The notes: generated by a model from the sequence alone, not told the origin. A DNA stretch of 34,623 bases from Desulfobacterales bacterium HSG2 (GCA_030378035.1 JAUCGI010000010.1:1-34623); one strand, 5' to 3'. Positions 19,154-28,405 are shown, numbered from the stretch's first letter. Numbers and translations: made by a program.

Positions 19154-19453
19154 CGGAACCCGTGAACGTGAACTTAAACGTGAACGTGAACGTGAACTTA
19201 AACTTGAACTTGCCCGCAAATGAATGTTATTGGTTCTAACGCTTTTTGTGCTCTCTCAGGAAATATGACATCGGATTTCAGGACTGAACGGATAACAGAA
19301 AATCCGTTTCATCCTCCGATCCGCTGTCATATTCCCGGCCCGCGGCACCCGGGAATTCCGCATTCACGGGATGCTGGTTTACGTTCAAGTTCAGGTTCAC
19401 GTTCAGGTTCACGTTCACGCTCACGCTCACGCTCACGTTCACGTTCACGTTAA
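19147..19453. repeat. GTGAAC / GTTCAC inverted element with core
   Basis: It starts with GATTATAACGG over the stop of the 17606 gene. CGTGAACGTGAACTTAAACG units follow to about 19210, then the core TGCCCGCAAATGAATGTT (19211-19228). After that comes TTCTAACGCTTTTTGTG and about 130 bp of unique sequence with no recognised gene. TTCAGGTTCACG and CTCACG units run from about 19380 to 19450. The core and the TTCTAACG segment match the element at 32524-32802. An open frame at 19220-19453 reads Ser-Arg repeats and is an artefact. Confidence 0.88.
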
Positions 19454-19477
19454 TACAAATTAAGGAGGAAAACTGCT

Positions 19478-19927
19478 ATGAATATGGAAACTTATGACCG
19501 GACATTTCACATTCTGCTTGTGGAAGATAATCCCTCTGATGTGCTTCTCACACAGGAAGCTTTCAAAGAGACAAAAATGCCCTACGCGCTGCACGTCGCG
19601 AAAGACGGGGTAGAAGCAATGGAGTTTCTGCACCGTGAAGGGGAGTATGCCGACGCGGTTCGCCCTGACATCATTCTGCTGGATCTGAATCTTCCCAGGA
19701 AGGACGGCCGCCAAGTGCTTTCGGAGATCAGGGCTGATGAAGAACTGAAACGGATTCCGGTAGTGATTCTGACCACATCCCAGGATCATGAAGACATTCT
19801 CAGAAGCTATGAACTTCATGCCAACTGCTACATCTGCAAGCCCGTTGACCTTAACAAGTTCTTCCGTGTGGTGAACTCTGTTGAGAATTTCTGGTTTGGC
19901 ACTGTGAAACTGCCGCCAGAGGGCTAA
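19478..19927 (+). CDS. Rcp1-like single-domain response regulator
   Basis: 149 aa. [20 protein letters not shown] (Asp69), VILTTSQD and ICKPVD give a complete receiver. It ends in [12 protein letters not shown], the undamaged version of the C-terminus that is replaced in the 6144 protein. GGAGG lies 11 nt before ATG; a second Met two codons in is also possible. The sequence just upstream (AATACAAATTAAGGAGG) looks like the end of a kinase gene, as at 6113 and 25801, but no kinase body is present. The regulator therefore seems to have lost its partner to the repeat element, and may serve several kinases in the cluster. Confidence 0.94.
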   Translation: MNMETYDRTFHILLVEDNPSDVLLTQEAFKETKMPYALHVAKDGVEAMEFLHREGEYADAVRPDIILLDLNLPRKDGRQVLSEIRADEELKRIPVVILTTSQDHEDILRSYELHANCYICKPVDLNKFFRVVNSVENFWFGTVKLPPEG

Positions 19928-19937
19928 AGGGCTAAAG

Positions 19938-19972
19938 AAGACCTCCGAGGTTTTCAAAACCTCGGAGGTCTT
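19938..19972. terminator. Perfect 17-bp hairpin, likely terminator or repeat
   Basis: AAGACCTCCGAGGTTTT, one base, then its exact reverse complement. It starts 11 nt after the 19478 stop. The arm ends in TTTT but there is no long U-run after the stem, so it could be a bidirectional terminator or an interspersed palindrome. Confidence 0.6.
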
Positions 19973-20007
19973 GACATTTTGCAGAAAACTTTTGAGGAGA
20001 GAGAATA

Positions 20008-21228
20008 ATGAACAAATCCGACACAGACAAACCTGCTGTTATTCAACTGGTTGATGACATGCCCGAGAACCTGAAAGTTCTGAGGAAAATTCTGGCGGAA
20101 CAGGGCTACGGGATACGCACATCCATTAACGGAACACTCGCGCTGAGATCAGCACACGAGGACCCGCCGGATCTGATTCTGCTTGACATCAGAATGCCCG
20201 GCATGGACGGATACGAAGTTTGCAGAGAGTTGAAAGCGGATGAATCCACGCGGGATATTCCTGTGATCTTTATCAGCGCCCTTGACGAAACGGAAGATAA
20301 GGTGAAAGCCTTTTCTTTCGGAGGGGTTGACTTCATCACCAAACCGTTCCAGGAAGAAGAGGTGCTGGCCCGGGTTCGGACACATCTGGGCATTCGGGAA
20401 CTGCAAAGGGGCCTTCAAAAGGAGATCGCGGACCGGACGCTGGCAGAAAAAGCCGCGCTGAAAAATGAGGAGACGGCAAGAATGGCCCTGAAGACGCTGC
20501 ATGAACGAACCGAGGAGCTGGAGCGCAGCAACATGGACCTGGAGCAGTTTGCTTATGCGATCTCCCATGATCTGACCGAACCGCTGAGGATGGTGTCAAG
20601 CTATGTGAAGCTTTTGGAACGCCGCTATAAGGGAAAACTCGATTCCGATGCGGACGACTTCATAGCGTTTGCCGTTGACGGCGCTGTCAGAATGCATACG
20701 CTGCTCAAAGAGATGCTGGCATTCTCCCGGGTGGGAACCCGGGGAAAGCCCTTCGGGCCTGTGGAAGCGGAGCATATTCTTGAGCAGACCCTGACAGATC
20801 TCAGTGTGAGCATCAGGGAAAGCGGCGCGGTGGTGACTCACGACGCGCTTCCGAGAGTGATTGCCGACGCTTCCCAACTGGCCCGGGTGTTCCAGAACCT
20901 TATCGCCAATGCCGTGAAGTTCCGGGGGGAAGAACCGCCCCGCATCCATATCACAGCGGAGAAGAACGACGGGGAGTGGGTATTTTCTTTCAAAGACAAC
21001 GGCATCGGCATCGCTCCGAAATATTCTGACCGGATATTTGTGATTTTCCAGCGTCTGCACACCAGGGAGGAATATCCGGGAACCGGCATGGGGCTGGCAA
21101 TGTGCAAGAAAATTGTGGAGCGCCACGCCGGGCGATTATGGGTGGAATCCCGGGAAGGCGCCGGCTCAACATTTTATTTTACAATACCGATCAAGGAGGA
21201 AAACGGCTATGAGTACGAAAACAAATAA
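20008..21228 (+). CDS. REC-HisKA-HATPase kinase
   Basis: 406 aa. Receiver (8-130): [25 protein letters not shown] (Asp60), FISALDE, FITKP. A long coiled linker (130-175) leads to HisKA (ISHDLTEPLR, His187) and HATPase ([30 protein letters not shown]). Soluble. GAGGAG lies upstream of ATG. The catalytic half (about 20711-21061) matches 5587-5936 of the MASE3 kinase with only a few base differences, although their N-terminal parts are unrelated. This suggests recent gene conversion. The end (IKEENGYEYENK) overlaps the start of the next gene by 20 nt, a coupling also seen at 25827. Confidence 0.95.
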   Translation: MNKSDTDKPAVIQLVDDMPENLKVLRKILAEQGYGIRTSINGTLALRSAHEDPPDLILLDIRMPGMDGYEVCRELKADESTRDIPVIFISALDETEDKVKAFSFGGVDFITKPFQEEEVLARVRTHLGIRELQRGLQKEIADRTLAEKAALKNEETARMALKTLHERTEELERSNMDLEQFAYAISHDLTEPLRMVSSYVKLLERRYKGKLDSDADDFIAFAVDGAVRMHTLLKEMLAFSRVGTRGKPFGPVEAEHILEQTLTDLSVSIRESGAVVTHDALPRVIADASQLARVFQNLIANAVKFRGEEPPRIHITAEKNDGEWVFSFKDNGIGIAPKYSDRIFVIFQRLHTREEYPGTGMGLAMCKKIVERHAGRLWVESREGAGSTFYFTIPIKEENGYEYENK

Positions 21229-22723
21229 CCGGGCATTTCACATTCTGCTTGTGGAAGACAATTCCGGAGATGCAAGACTGATCCGGGAACTGCTTTCCGG
21301 TGCAGACAGTTCTTTTGACATAGAAGTTGCCCAAACACTCTCGGACGGTCTTGATGCATTGGCATCCGGAAGTTTTGATATGATTTTGCTGGATCTGATA
21401 CTTCCGGACAGCTCCGGACTTGAAACTTTTATCCGATTGCAGGCTGCTGCTCCGTATATGCCCATTGTCATCATGACGCACCTCGATGATGAGGAACTTG
21501 GCGTGCATGCGGTACGGAAAGGCGCGCAGGACTATCTGGTCAAAGATCATATCAGTGGCGATGTGTTGTCAAGAGCCTTATGTTATGCCATGGAACGCAA
21601 ACACGCGGAGGAGAAAATTAAAAGTTTGCAGTCTTTTCATCTGAGCATTCTGGACGGAATTAAAACCGGTGTATGGGTGACGGATGCTCACGACATTATC
21701 CGCTATGCGAACAAAGGCATGGGAACCATTGCCGGGATACCGGCCCGGAAGATTACGGGTTCCCAGGTTTTGGAAAATTTTCCCGATAATACAGTGAAAG
21801 ATTTCAGACCCTGTTATCTCAAAGCAAAAGAAACATTGGAATCGCTTTATTATGAGGCGATTCCTGTAAAAACGCCGGTAGGCAGGCAGAGTTACCTGTC
21901 AGGATGGCTGATTCCCCGGATAAAAAACGGCGAATTTGACGGGATGATCTGCACAGTGGAGGACGTCACTGAAAGAAGGCACTTGCAGGAACGGCTCATC
22001 CGGTCTGAGCAACTCGCCGCCGCAGGCCAGTTGGCTGCTTATGTGGCCCATGAAATCAATTCCCCTCTTCAGGCGATTACCACTCTGCTGGGTATGATGA
22101 AAAATGACTACAGCCATGATGAGGAATTGATGGAAAATGTTGATATCCTGAAAGGTGCTTTCGGCAGCATTCGGGACACGGTCAGAAACCTGCTCGATCT
22201 GAACCGCCCCGGGAAAGATGTCAGACAGTTGACTGATATTAACTGTATCATAGAAAATACAGTTGCCCTGGTCCGAAGCCATCTTAAAAGGAACAAGATC
22301 AGAATCAGCCTGGAGTTGTCATCGGAAATCCCTGATATCATTGCCTCGCCCCGGCAACTGAGCCGCATGTTCCTGAATCTGATCAATAATGCGGTTGACG
22401 CCGTGGCGCTCATGTCCGAATCCCAAGAGAGCCGGACAAACCGCATATCCGCAGGCGGAGAAATAAGGATCAGGACATGCCTCGCTGAAAAGGATATCGT
22501 TATCAGCGTTTCCGACACGGGACTGGGTATTTCGGAAAAGGATTTGCCGAATATCTTTGATCCGTTTTATACCACAAAAAAGAGAAAGGGAACAGGTGTC
22601 GGACTCTCCGACTGTCGCAGAGTTGCCGAGGATCATGACGGCATGATAACAGCGGAAAATTTACCCGGAGGGGGTGCGATGTTTACTATCAGATTACCGT
22701 TAACCCGGGATACGGGAACATGA
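21209..22723 (+). CDS. REC-PAS-HisKA-HATPase kinase (NtrB/AtoS-like core)
   Basis: 504 aa from ATG 21209, which has AAGGAGG 9 nt upstream and overlaps the end of the previous kinase. The start [17 protein letters not shown] is that of the small regulators in this cluster. Receiver: VEDNSGDARLI, MILLDLILPDS (Asp62), IVIMTHLDDEE, LVKDH. PAS (about 145-260, ILDGIKTGVWVTD) is a paralog of the PAS in the 4202 kinase. HisKA: AAYVAHEINSPLQ (His281), a different subfamily from the phytochrome-type kinases around it. HATPase: LNLINNAVDA, DTGLGI, GTGVGLSDCRR. Soluble. It probably takes phosphate from, or is regulated by, the coupled 20008 kinase. Confidence 0.94.
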   Translation: MSTKTNNRAFHILLVEDNSGDARLIRELLSGADSSFDIEVAQTLSDGLDALASGSFDMILLDLILPDSSGLETFIRLQAAAPYMPIVIMTHLDDEELGVHAVRKGAQDYLVKDHISGDVLSRALCYAMERKHAEEKIKSLQSFHLSILDGIKTGVWVTDAHDIIRYANKGMGTIAGIPARKITGSQVLENFPDNTVKDFRPCYLKAKETLESLYYEAIPVKTPVGRQSYLSGWLIPRIKNGEFDGMICTVEDVTERRHLQERLIRSEQLAAAGQLAAYVAHEINSPLQAITTLLGMMKNDYSHDEELMENVDILKGAFGSIRDTVRNLLDLNRPGKDVRQLTDINCIIENTVALVRSHLKRNKIRISLELSSEIPDIIASPRQLSRMFLNLINNAVDAVALMSESQESRTNRISAGGEIRIRTCLAEKDIVISVSDTGLGISEKDLPNIFDPFYTTKKRKGTGVGLSDCRRVAEDHDGMITAENLPGGGAMFTIRLPLTRDTGT

Positions 22724-22727
22724 AACT

Positions 22728-22919
22728 CTTGCTCTTTCTCTTTCTCTTTCTCTTTCTCTTTCTCTTTCTCTTGCTCTTGCTCTTAACCGAACGGACACGG
22801 CAGGTTTAAGATAAAGATAAAGATAAAGATAAAGAGCAAGAGCAAGAGCAAGAGCAAGGGTAAGAGCAAGAGTAAGAGTGAGAGTGAGAGTAAAAGTAAA
22901 AGTAAAAGTAAGAGTAAAT
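22728..22919. repeat. CTTTCT/CTTGCT and GATAAA/GAGCAA inverted hexamer array
   Basis: It begins 4 nt after the 21209 stop with TCTTTC and TTGCTC units to about 22785. A unique core follows (about 22786-22808, containing GGACACGGCAGG). AAGATA, GAGCAA and GAGTAA units then run to 22919. The right array ends at AAAGGAGG, the Shine-Dalgarno of the 22934 gene. ATGAAA flanks both sides (22720 and 22918). Confidence 0.93.
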
Positions 22920-22933
22920 GAAAGGAGGAAGTT

Positions 22934-23524
22934 ATGAAAAGATATGACATATTGCTGGCGGATGACGATCGTTTTATTCTTCAGAGCATGGCGCCTGCTC
23001 TCAGAAACGAAGGATATGAGGTTGCGACAGCGGAGAACGGTGAGGCTGCCATAGAAATGATCGTTGGAAAAGAAATGAGGGAAAGAAAAGCTTTTGATCT
23101 GGTGATCACCGATCTGGTCATGGATTTGGCAGACGGGATCGATGTTCTGAAAAAGGCGAAAGAGGTCAGTCCTGAAACAATGGTCATCATCCTGACCGGT
23201 TTCGGTGATATGGCTTCCGCAATTGATGCGTTAAGGAACGATGCCGATGATTACCTGCTTAAGCCGTGCGAGCCGGAACAGATGTTTTTCGCAGTCTCCA
23301 AATGTTTTGAAAAGTTGGAACTGTCAAGAAAAATAAAGCTCTATGAGGATATACTGCCGATCTGCTGTGTGTGTAAAAAGATCAGGGATGACACCGGCAA
23401 AGAGCCTGGTACCGGAGAATGGATGACGGTGGAGGAGTTCGTATGGAAAAGAGGTGTGGCACCCACCTCGACTTACTGCCCTGAGTGTGCAGAAATTCAG
23501 AAGAAAAAGTGGGACTTAACATAG
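22934..23524 (+). CDS. Response regulator with C-terminal Cys4 (zinc-ribbon-like) domain
   Basis: 196 aa. Receiver (1-125): LLADDDRF, DLVITDLVMD (phospho-acceptor Asp60), IILTGFGDM, LLKPCEPE. The tail (135-196) has ILPICCVCKKIRDD ... GEWMTVEEFV ... TYCPECAE with Cys144/145, Cys147, Cys182 and Cys185. This matches the widespread short C-terminal module of bacterial sensory proteins (LPICxxCKKIRDD ... CPxC), which probably binds zinc; its role is not known to me. AAAGGAGG lies about 6 nt before ATG. It stands alone between two hexamer arrays. A close paralog at 31748 has the same length but lacks the phospho-acceptor. Confidence 0.93.
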   Translation: MKRYDILLADDDRFILQSMAPALRNEGYEVATAENGEAAIEMIVGKEMRERKAFDLVITDLVMDLADGIDVLKKAKEVSPETMVIILTGFGDMASAIDALRNDADDYLLKPCEPEQMFFAVSKCFEKLELSRKIKLYEDILPICCVCKKIRDDTGKEPGTGEWMTVEEFVWKRGVAPTSTYCPECAEIQKKKWDLT

Positions 23525-23528
23525 GTTA

Positions 23529-23812
23529 ATCTTACTCTTACTCTTGCTCTTGCTCTTGCTCTTGCTCTTGCTCTTGCTCTTTATCTTGCTCTTGCTCTTG
23601 CTCTTGCTCTTTATCTTGCTCTTGCTCTTGCTCTTGCTCTTGCTCTTTATCTTGCTCTTTATCTTTATCTGTGAGAGCAGGAGCAAGAGCAAGATAAAGA
23701 TAAAGATAAAGATAAAGAGCAAGATAAAGATAAAGATAAAGAGCAAGATAAAGATAAAGATAAAGAGCAAGATAAAGATAAAGAGCAAGATAAAGAGCAA
23801 GATAAAGAGCAA
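23529..23812. repeat. CTTGCT/CTTTAT and GATAAA/GAGCAA inverted hexamer array
   Basis: CTTACT, CTTGCT and CTTTAT units run to about 23668. A short core (CTGTGAGAGCAGGAG) and then GAGCAA and GATAAA units reach to 23812. The order of the two unit types is not mirrored between arms. The right arm touches the GGAGG of the 23825 gene. It fills the whole gap; long Leu-rich or Lys/Glu-rich open frames here are artefacts. Confidence 0.93.
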
Positions 23813-23824
23813 GGAGGTGAAAAA

Positions 23825-25846
23825 ATGAGCGAAAAATACACTCATGAAGCATTGGTAAAAAGAAAGCGCATCTTTGTAGCGGTTATTTGCACGGTATCCG
23901 TTATTTTCATTTTTTTTGTGATTGCCGCAGGATATTTTCTTTATCGGCATGATCTGAAAGACAGAGGAAACCGGTTGAATCTCTCCGGGGTTCAACTGAA
24001 GGAGCAGACGGGCGACTTTCTGAAACAGTACATATCTTTGTTTGAGATGCTTTCGGAAATAGAGGCGGTCAGACAAAAAGAGACAGGGGAGCTGAATGAA
24101 CTCTTTAAGCGGTTAAATCAGCGATTCAGTGAATTTGAGAATATCGCGGCTGTGGATGAGGCGGGGTTCTTTTTCGCGTCCGGACGGCCGTTTGATATCT
24201 CTGATCCGCCAAATGTCTCTCATCTGGCGTTTTTCCAAAAAGCTGAAGAGAGCGGTGATGCTTATGTTATTATGAATCCCCATGTGGGCCCTATAAGTCA
24301 TGAGGATGTGACAGGTGTTGTTGTCCGGCTGGAAGATGAAAAGCATCGTTATCGCGGTCTGCTGGGAGCGTCAATAAAACTGTCTCATCTGACAAACAAA
24401 TGGGCACAGATGGCTGAGAAAAGCAACATCAGCTTACTTGCTTACCGGGGTGACAGGGATATATTTTTTTCTGAAGGTATGGAAGAATCGGAACCTGACA
24501 ATTTCTTCTCATGTTCAGCCACAAATGAAATATGCGAAATTGGTAAGAAGCAGTTTCTTCATAAAACAATAAGCCTCGGCGAGTTGTCTTCTAAGGCGGT
24601 TCTGCTTTCCGAATATCGTTTTTCGCTTATAAGCGGATTTGTTTCAAATCCTCACTATTTCATTATCACAGTGATCTTTGCACTTACCATAGTCGTACTG
24701 GTTTTCATGCATCGGAGGGAATCCGCATGGCTTGAACTATTGATAAAAAGTGAGGAAAAATTCAGGCGATTCTTTGAAAATGAGCCGGAATACTGTTACA
24801 TGGTTTCTCCGGAAGGAACGATAATGGATATTAACAAAAGCGCATTGGACATCCTCGGATACAGTAAAACGGAGATTATCGGAAAGCCCGTCATCACCAC
24901 GATTTATGCACCATCCTCATATCAAAAAACCGAGGACTTGCTTAAAAAATGGAAAGAAACGGGAGAAGTGAGGAACGAGGAATTGAACATAATCACGAAG
25001 AAAGGAAAGGAAAGAACGGTTTTGCTGAGCGCTGTTGCAGTAAAAGATGACAAAGGCAAAATTCTCCACTCTGTTTCCGTACAGAGAGATGTTACAAAAC
25101 GGAGGCTGGCCGAAGAGAATCTGAGAAAGACGGCAGAGGAACTGAAACGCTCCAATAAAGACCTGGAACAGTTTGCCTATGTGGCCTCCCACGACCTCCA
25201 GGAGCCATTAAGGACGGTGGCCAGCTATGTGCAACTGTTGCAACGGCGCTACAGGGGAAAATTGGATGCCGATGCGGATGAGTTTATCGCTTTTGCAGTA
25301 GATGGCGCCAAAAGAATGCACTTCCTGCTCAATGACCTGCTGGCATTCTCACGGATAAAACTTTTGGCTCCGGACTCAGTTGAAACCGGGGATATTCTCA
25401 GGCAGACCCTGACCGATCTCCGTGTCGCCATTGAAGAAAGCGGTGCCGTGGTGACCTGCGACGCCCTTCCGGCAGTTATCGGCGACAGATCCCAGTTGAG
25501 CCAGTTGTTCCGAAACCTTATCTCCAATGCCATAAAATACAGGCGGGAAGAATCACCCTGTATTCATATAACATCTGAAAAAAAAGACAGGGAATGGGTC
25601 TTTTCTTTCCGGGATAACGGCATCGGCATCGCTCCGGAGTATTTTGACCGGATATTTGTCATTTTCCAGCGTCTGCACACCAGGGACAAATATCCGGGAA
25701 CTGGCATGGGGCTGGCAATGTGCAAGAAAATCGTTGAACGTCACGGCGGGCGATTATGGGTGGAATCTCGGGAAGGCGCGGGTTCCGTATTTTATTTCAC
25801 ACTACCAATTAAGGAGAAAAACGGCTATGATGACAGAAACAGATAA
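23825..25846 (+). CDS. Membrane sensor kinase, Cache-like-PAS-HisKA-HATPase
   Basis: 673 aa. Helix 1 (16-40), an extracytoplasmic domain (41-278) resembling Cache-type sensors ([29 protein letters not shown]) and helix 2 (about 279-298). PAS (310-430) follows, then HisKA ([10 protein letters not shown], His456) and HATPase ([30 protein letters not shown]). AAGGAGG lies 7 nt before ATG, at the very end of the hexamer array. The PAS segment [17 protein letters not shown] recurs at about 92% DNA identity at the start of the 10844 gene. The stop overlaps the 25827 regulator by 20 nt, so kinase and regulator are coupled. Ligand unknown. Confidence 0.94.
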   Translation: MSEKYTHEALVKRKRIFVAVICTVSVIFIFFVIAAGYFLYRHDLKDRGNRLNLSGVQLKEQTGDFLKQYISLFEMLSEIEAVRQKETGELNELFKRLNQRFSEFENIAAVDEAGFFFASGRPFDISDPPNVSHLAFFQKAEESGDAYVIMNPHVGPISHEDVTGVVVRLEDEKHRYRGLLGASIKLSHLTNKWAQMAEKSNISLLAYRGDRDIFFSEGMEESEPDNFFSCSATNEICEIGKKQFLHKTISLGELSSKAVLLSEYRFSLISGFVSNPHYFIITVIFALTIVVLVFMHRRESAWLELLIKSEEKFRRFFENEPEYCYMVSPEGTIMDINKSALDILGYSKTEIIGKPVITTIYAPSSYQKTEDLLKKWKETGEVRNEELNIITKKGKERTVLLSAVAVKDDKGKILHSVSVQRDVTKRRLAEENLRKTAEELKRSNKDLEQFAYVASHDLQEPLRTVASYVQLLQRRYRGKLDADADEFIAFAVDGAKRMHFLLNDLLAFSRIKLLAPDSVETGDILRQTLTDLRVAIEESGAVVTCDALPAVIGDRSQLSQLFRNLISNAIKYRREESPCIHITSEKKDREWVFSFRDNGIGIAPEYFDRIFVIFQRLHTRDKYPGTGMGLAMCKKIVERHGGRLWVESREGAGSVFYFTLPIKEKNGYDDRNR

Positions 25847-26282
25847 TCGGACATTCCACATTCTGCTTGTGGAAGACAGTCCCGGCGACATTCGTCTTAC
25901 ACAGGAAGCGCTCAGAGAGGAAAAAATGCCTTGCACACTGGACGTGGTCCGAGACGGCGTGGAAGCGACTGCCTTTCTGCAGCGTGAGGGGGAGTATGCC
26001 GATGCGGCGCGCCCGGACCTTATTCTGCTGGACCTGAACATTCCCCGGAAGGACGGCCGCGAGGTGCTGGCGGAGATCAAGGCGGATGAGAAACTGAAAC
26101 AGATTCCGGTAGTGGTTCTGACCACATCCCGGTCCAATGAGGATATTGTCAGATGCTACGACCTCCATGCCAACTGCTATATCAACAAGCCTGTTGATTT
26201 TGAAGAGTTTATCAGTATGGTGAAGTCTGTCGGGCATTTCTGGTTCAGGGTTGTGAAACTGCCGTCGGGGGAGAAAATATGA
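25827..26282 (+). CDS. Rcp1-like single-domain response regulator
   Basis: 151 aa from ATG 25827; the next codon is also ATG. AAGGAG lies 10 nt upstream. The open frame begins earlier, but those codons lie over the kinase. Receiver: [20 protein letters not shown] (Asp69), [15 protein letters not shown], ending [14 protein letters not shown]. This is the clearest intact kinase-regulator overlap in the window and serves as the reference for the damaged copies at 6084 and 31118. It has no output domain. Confidence 0.95.
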   Translation: MMTETDNRTFHILLVEDSPGDIRLTQEALREEKMPCTLDVVRDGVEATAFLQREGEYADAARPDLILLDLNIPRKDGREVLAEIKADEKLKQIPVVVLTTSRSNEDIVRCYDLHANCYINKPVDFEEFISMVKSVGHFWFRVVKLPSGEKI

Positions 26283-26299
26283 AAAAAGCTTTCTCGTAA

Positions 26300-26734
26300 T
26301 CTTGCTCTTTTATCTTGCTCTTTATCTTGCTCTTTATCTTGCTCTTTATCTTGCTCTTTATCTTGCTCTTTATCTTGCTCTTTATCTTGCTCTTTATCTT
26401 GCTCTTTATCTTGCTCTTTATCTTGCTCTTGCTCTTGCTCTTGCTCTTTATCTTGCTCTTGCTCTTTATCTTGCTCTTTATCTTGCTCTTGGCGATTACA
26501 GCAGGGTAAGAGAAGAAAGAGCAAGATAAAGATAAAGATAAAGAGCAAGATAAAGATAAAGAGCAAGAGCAAGAGCAAGATAAAGATAAAGATAAAGATA
26601 AAGATAAAGAGCAAGATAAAGATAAAGAGCAAGAGCAAGAGCAAGAGCAAGATAAAGATAAAGATAAAGAGCAAGATAAAGATAAAGATAAAGAGCAAGA
26701 GCAAGAGCAAGATAAAGATAAAGATAAAGATAAA
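26300..26734. repeat. Longest inverted hexamer array, CTTGCT/CTTTAT and GATAAA/GAGCAA
   Basis: The left arm (about 26300-26490) is mostly CTTGCTCTTTAT dimers. The core is about 26491-26514 (GGCGATTACAGCAGGGTAAG). The right arm (about 26519-26734) is GATAAA and GAGCAA in irregular order. Arms are about 190-215 bp each. The right arm runs directly into GGAGG of the 26744 gene. The irregular order means the arms did not arise by a single recent inversion. Confidence 0.95.
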
Positions 26735-26743
26735 GGAGGAGAG

Positions 26744-28291
26744 ATGAAGGATAAATCATTCAATGTTTTACTTATCGAAGATAATCCTGAAGATGCGAGG
26801 CTGATACAGGAATTCCTTTCCAACACAGCCGGCGCATCCTTTGACACATTGCTTGCCGAAAGGCTCTCGGACGGGATTGAGGCATTGTCACTCGGAAAAT
26901 TTGATGTGATTCTGCTGGATCTGTCACTTCCGGACAGCACGGGGCTTGATACCCTCACAGCGGTGCGCTCCCAGGTCCCGGAAACAGCGGTGATCGTTCT
27001 GACCGGTCTGAATGACGAGGAAACAGCAATTGAGGCAGTCCGGACAGGGGCCCAGGATTATCTGATCAAAGGGGAGTTTGAACCGGTTCTGCTGTCACGC
27101 TCAATACAATATGCTGTCGAACGGAAGCAGTTTGAGTCCCAACTCCGACAGGCCCATAAGATGGAGGCTGTCGGCACTCTTACCGGGGGCATCGCTCATG
27201 ATTTCAACAATATCCTCGCTATTATTCTCGGCAACACGGAACTGGCGATGGAGTTTATTGCTGAGGAGAATCCTGCCAGACGCAACCTGGAGCAGGTGCA
27301 TACGGCCTGTATTCGGGCCAAGGAGGTGATCCGGCAGTTGCTCAGTTTCTGCCGAAAGACAGAACAGAAGCGGAAACCGGCGGATGTTGTCCTCGTCATC
27401 AGAGAAACCCTGAAGCTGCTCCGGTCATCAATATCGGCCGCCATAGATATTCGGCAGAACATGCCGAAACATTCTGAGAAAATTATGGCGGTTCCCGCTC
27501 AGATTCATCAGGTGCTGATCAATCTCTGCACAAATTCGGCTTATGCCATGCGTGAAAAAGGGGGGGTTTTGGAGGTAAGTCTCGGTGATGTGATCCTGTC
27601 CGGGGATGAGGTCGGACTTCGGGATCCGACGTCGGGTCACTATGTCAGACTGACCGTGAGTGACACAGGTCACGGCATCGCCCCTGAGACGATGGAAAAG
27701 ATATTTGATCCCTATTTTACCACAAAGCCGACAGGAGAAGGCACGGGTATGGGCCTGAGTCTGGTTCACAGCATCGTAAAAAATCACGGGGGGGAGATCA
27801 GGATGAGCAGCGTACCGGGAAAGGGAACCACTGTTGAAGCGTTCTTTCCCGTTATTGATGCGGACGGAAAGATAACCGGGTCTGTATCTTCCGAACCGGT
27901 TCCGACCGGTAACGAGCGGATTCTGCTCCTTGACGATGAATTCCCGATTGCTGATGTGTTGCGTTGTATGCTGGAGAAGATGGGGTATGACGTAACACTG
28001 ATGACAGACAGCTCGGAAACCCTGGAGACATTCCGGTCCCACCCGGACAAGTTTGATCTCGTCATCACCGACATGACCATGCCGAAAATGACGGGTGAAG
28101 TGTTGTCCCGGAAACTCATGGAAATCAGGCCGGATATTCCGATTATAATATGCACCGGATTCAGCGAAATTTTCACGGAAGAGAAAGCCGCGAATATCGG
28201 CATCCGGGCGTATCTCAACAAACCCGTTTCAATGGATGTGCTGGCCAGGACCGTCCGGGAGGTATTGGATGAAAGAAAGCAGGTTTCTTAA
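26744..28291 (+). CDS. REC-HisKA-HATPase-REC hybrid kinase
   Basis: 515 aa. Receiver 1: LIEDNPEDARLI, VILLDLSLPDS (Asp59), VLTGLNDEE, LIKGE. HisKA: GGIAHDFNNIL (His152), of the CckA-like class. HATPase: INLCTNSAYAM, DTGHGIAP, GTGMGLSLVH. Receiver 2: LLDDEFPIAD, LVITDMTMPKMTG (Asp443), ICTGFSE, LNKPVS. Soluble. GGAGGAG lies 5 nt before ATG. All key residues are present, unlike the similarly built 17606 protein. Such kinases often act in phosphorelays, with the first receiver tuning the kinase. It stands alone between two repeat elements. Confidence 0.95.
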   Translation: MKDKSFNVLLIEDNPEDARLIQEFLSNTAGASFDTLLAERLSDGIEALSLGKFDVILLDLSLPDSTGLDTLTAVRSQVPETAVIVLTGLNDEETAIEAVRTGAQDYLIKGEFEPVLLSRSIQYAVERKQFESQLRQAHKMEAVGTLTGGIAHDFNNILAIILGNTELAMEFIAEENPARRNLEQVHTACIRAKEVIRQLLSFCRKTEQKRKPADVVLVIRETLKLLRSSISAAIDIRQNMPKHSEKIMAVPAQIHQVLINLCTNSAYAMREKGGVLEVSLGDVILSGDEVGLRDPTSGHYVRLTVSDTGHGIAPETMEKIFDPYFTTKPTGEGTGMGLSLVHSIVKNHGGEIRMSSVPGKGTTVEAFFPVIDADGKITGSVSSEPVPTGNERILLLDDEFPIADVLRCMLEKMGYDVTLMTDSSETLETFRSHPDKFDLVITDMTMPKMTGEVLSRKLMEIRPDIPIIICTGFSEIFTEEKAANIGIRAYLNKPVSMDVLARTVREVLDERKQVS

Positions 28292-28293
28292 AT

Positions 28294-28405
28294 CGTGAAC
28301 ATGCCCGTGCCTGTGAACGTGCCCGTGCCCGTGAACGTGCCCGTGAACGTGCCCGTGAACGTGAATGTTCACGTTCACGTTCACGGGCACGGGCACGGGC
28401 ACAGG
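28294..28405. repeat. GTGCCC/GTGAAC inverted hexamer array
   Basis: GTGAAC, ATGCCC and GTGCCC units run from just after the 26744 stop to about 28358. The centre is GTGAATGTTCAC (palindromic). GTTCAC and GGGCAC units then run to about 28402. This is the shortest of the gap-filling elements and its arms mirror each other fairly well. Confidence 0.92.

Noticed and set aside
19220-19453. 77-codon frame ending in Ser-Arg repeats
   Set aside because: The product of the TTCACG/CTCACG array. The first half shows no recognisable domain and no Shine-Dalgarno.
19971-19998. TTGACA at 19971 as a promoter for the 20008 kinase
   Set aside because: At the proper spacing the -10 position holds GAGGAG, which is the ribosome site. 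No TATAAT-like hexamer is present.
22720-22923. ATGAAA on both sides of the array as a target-site duplication
   Set aside because: Six bases of common sequence near a start and a stop codon is too little to support it, unlike the 11-mer at 3878/4114.
23516-24076. 186-codon minus-strand frame with Lys/Ser and Ile/Phe repeats
   Set aside because: Its repetitive part is the hexamer array and its N-terminal part is antisense to the 23825 kinase.
26177-26958. Long open frames on both strands over the GATAAA/GAGCAA arrays, reading LALYLYLYLA or KIKSKIKS repeats
   Set aside because: A 6-bp unit without a stop leaves several frames open by necessity. They have no ribosome site, follow only the repeat and vary with it.
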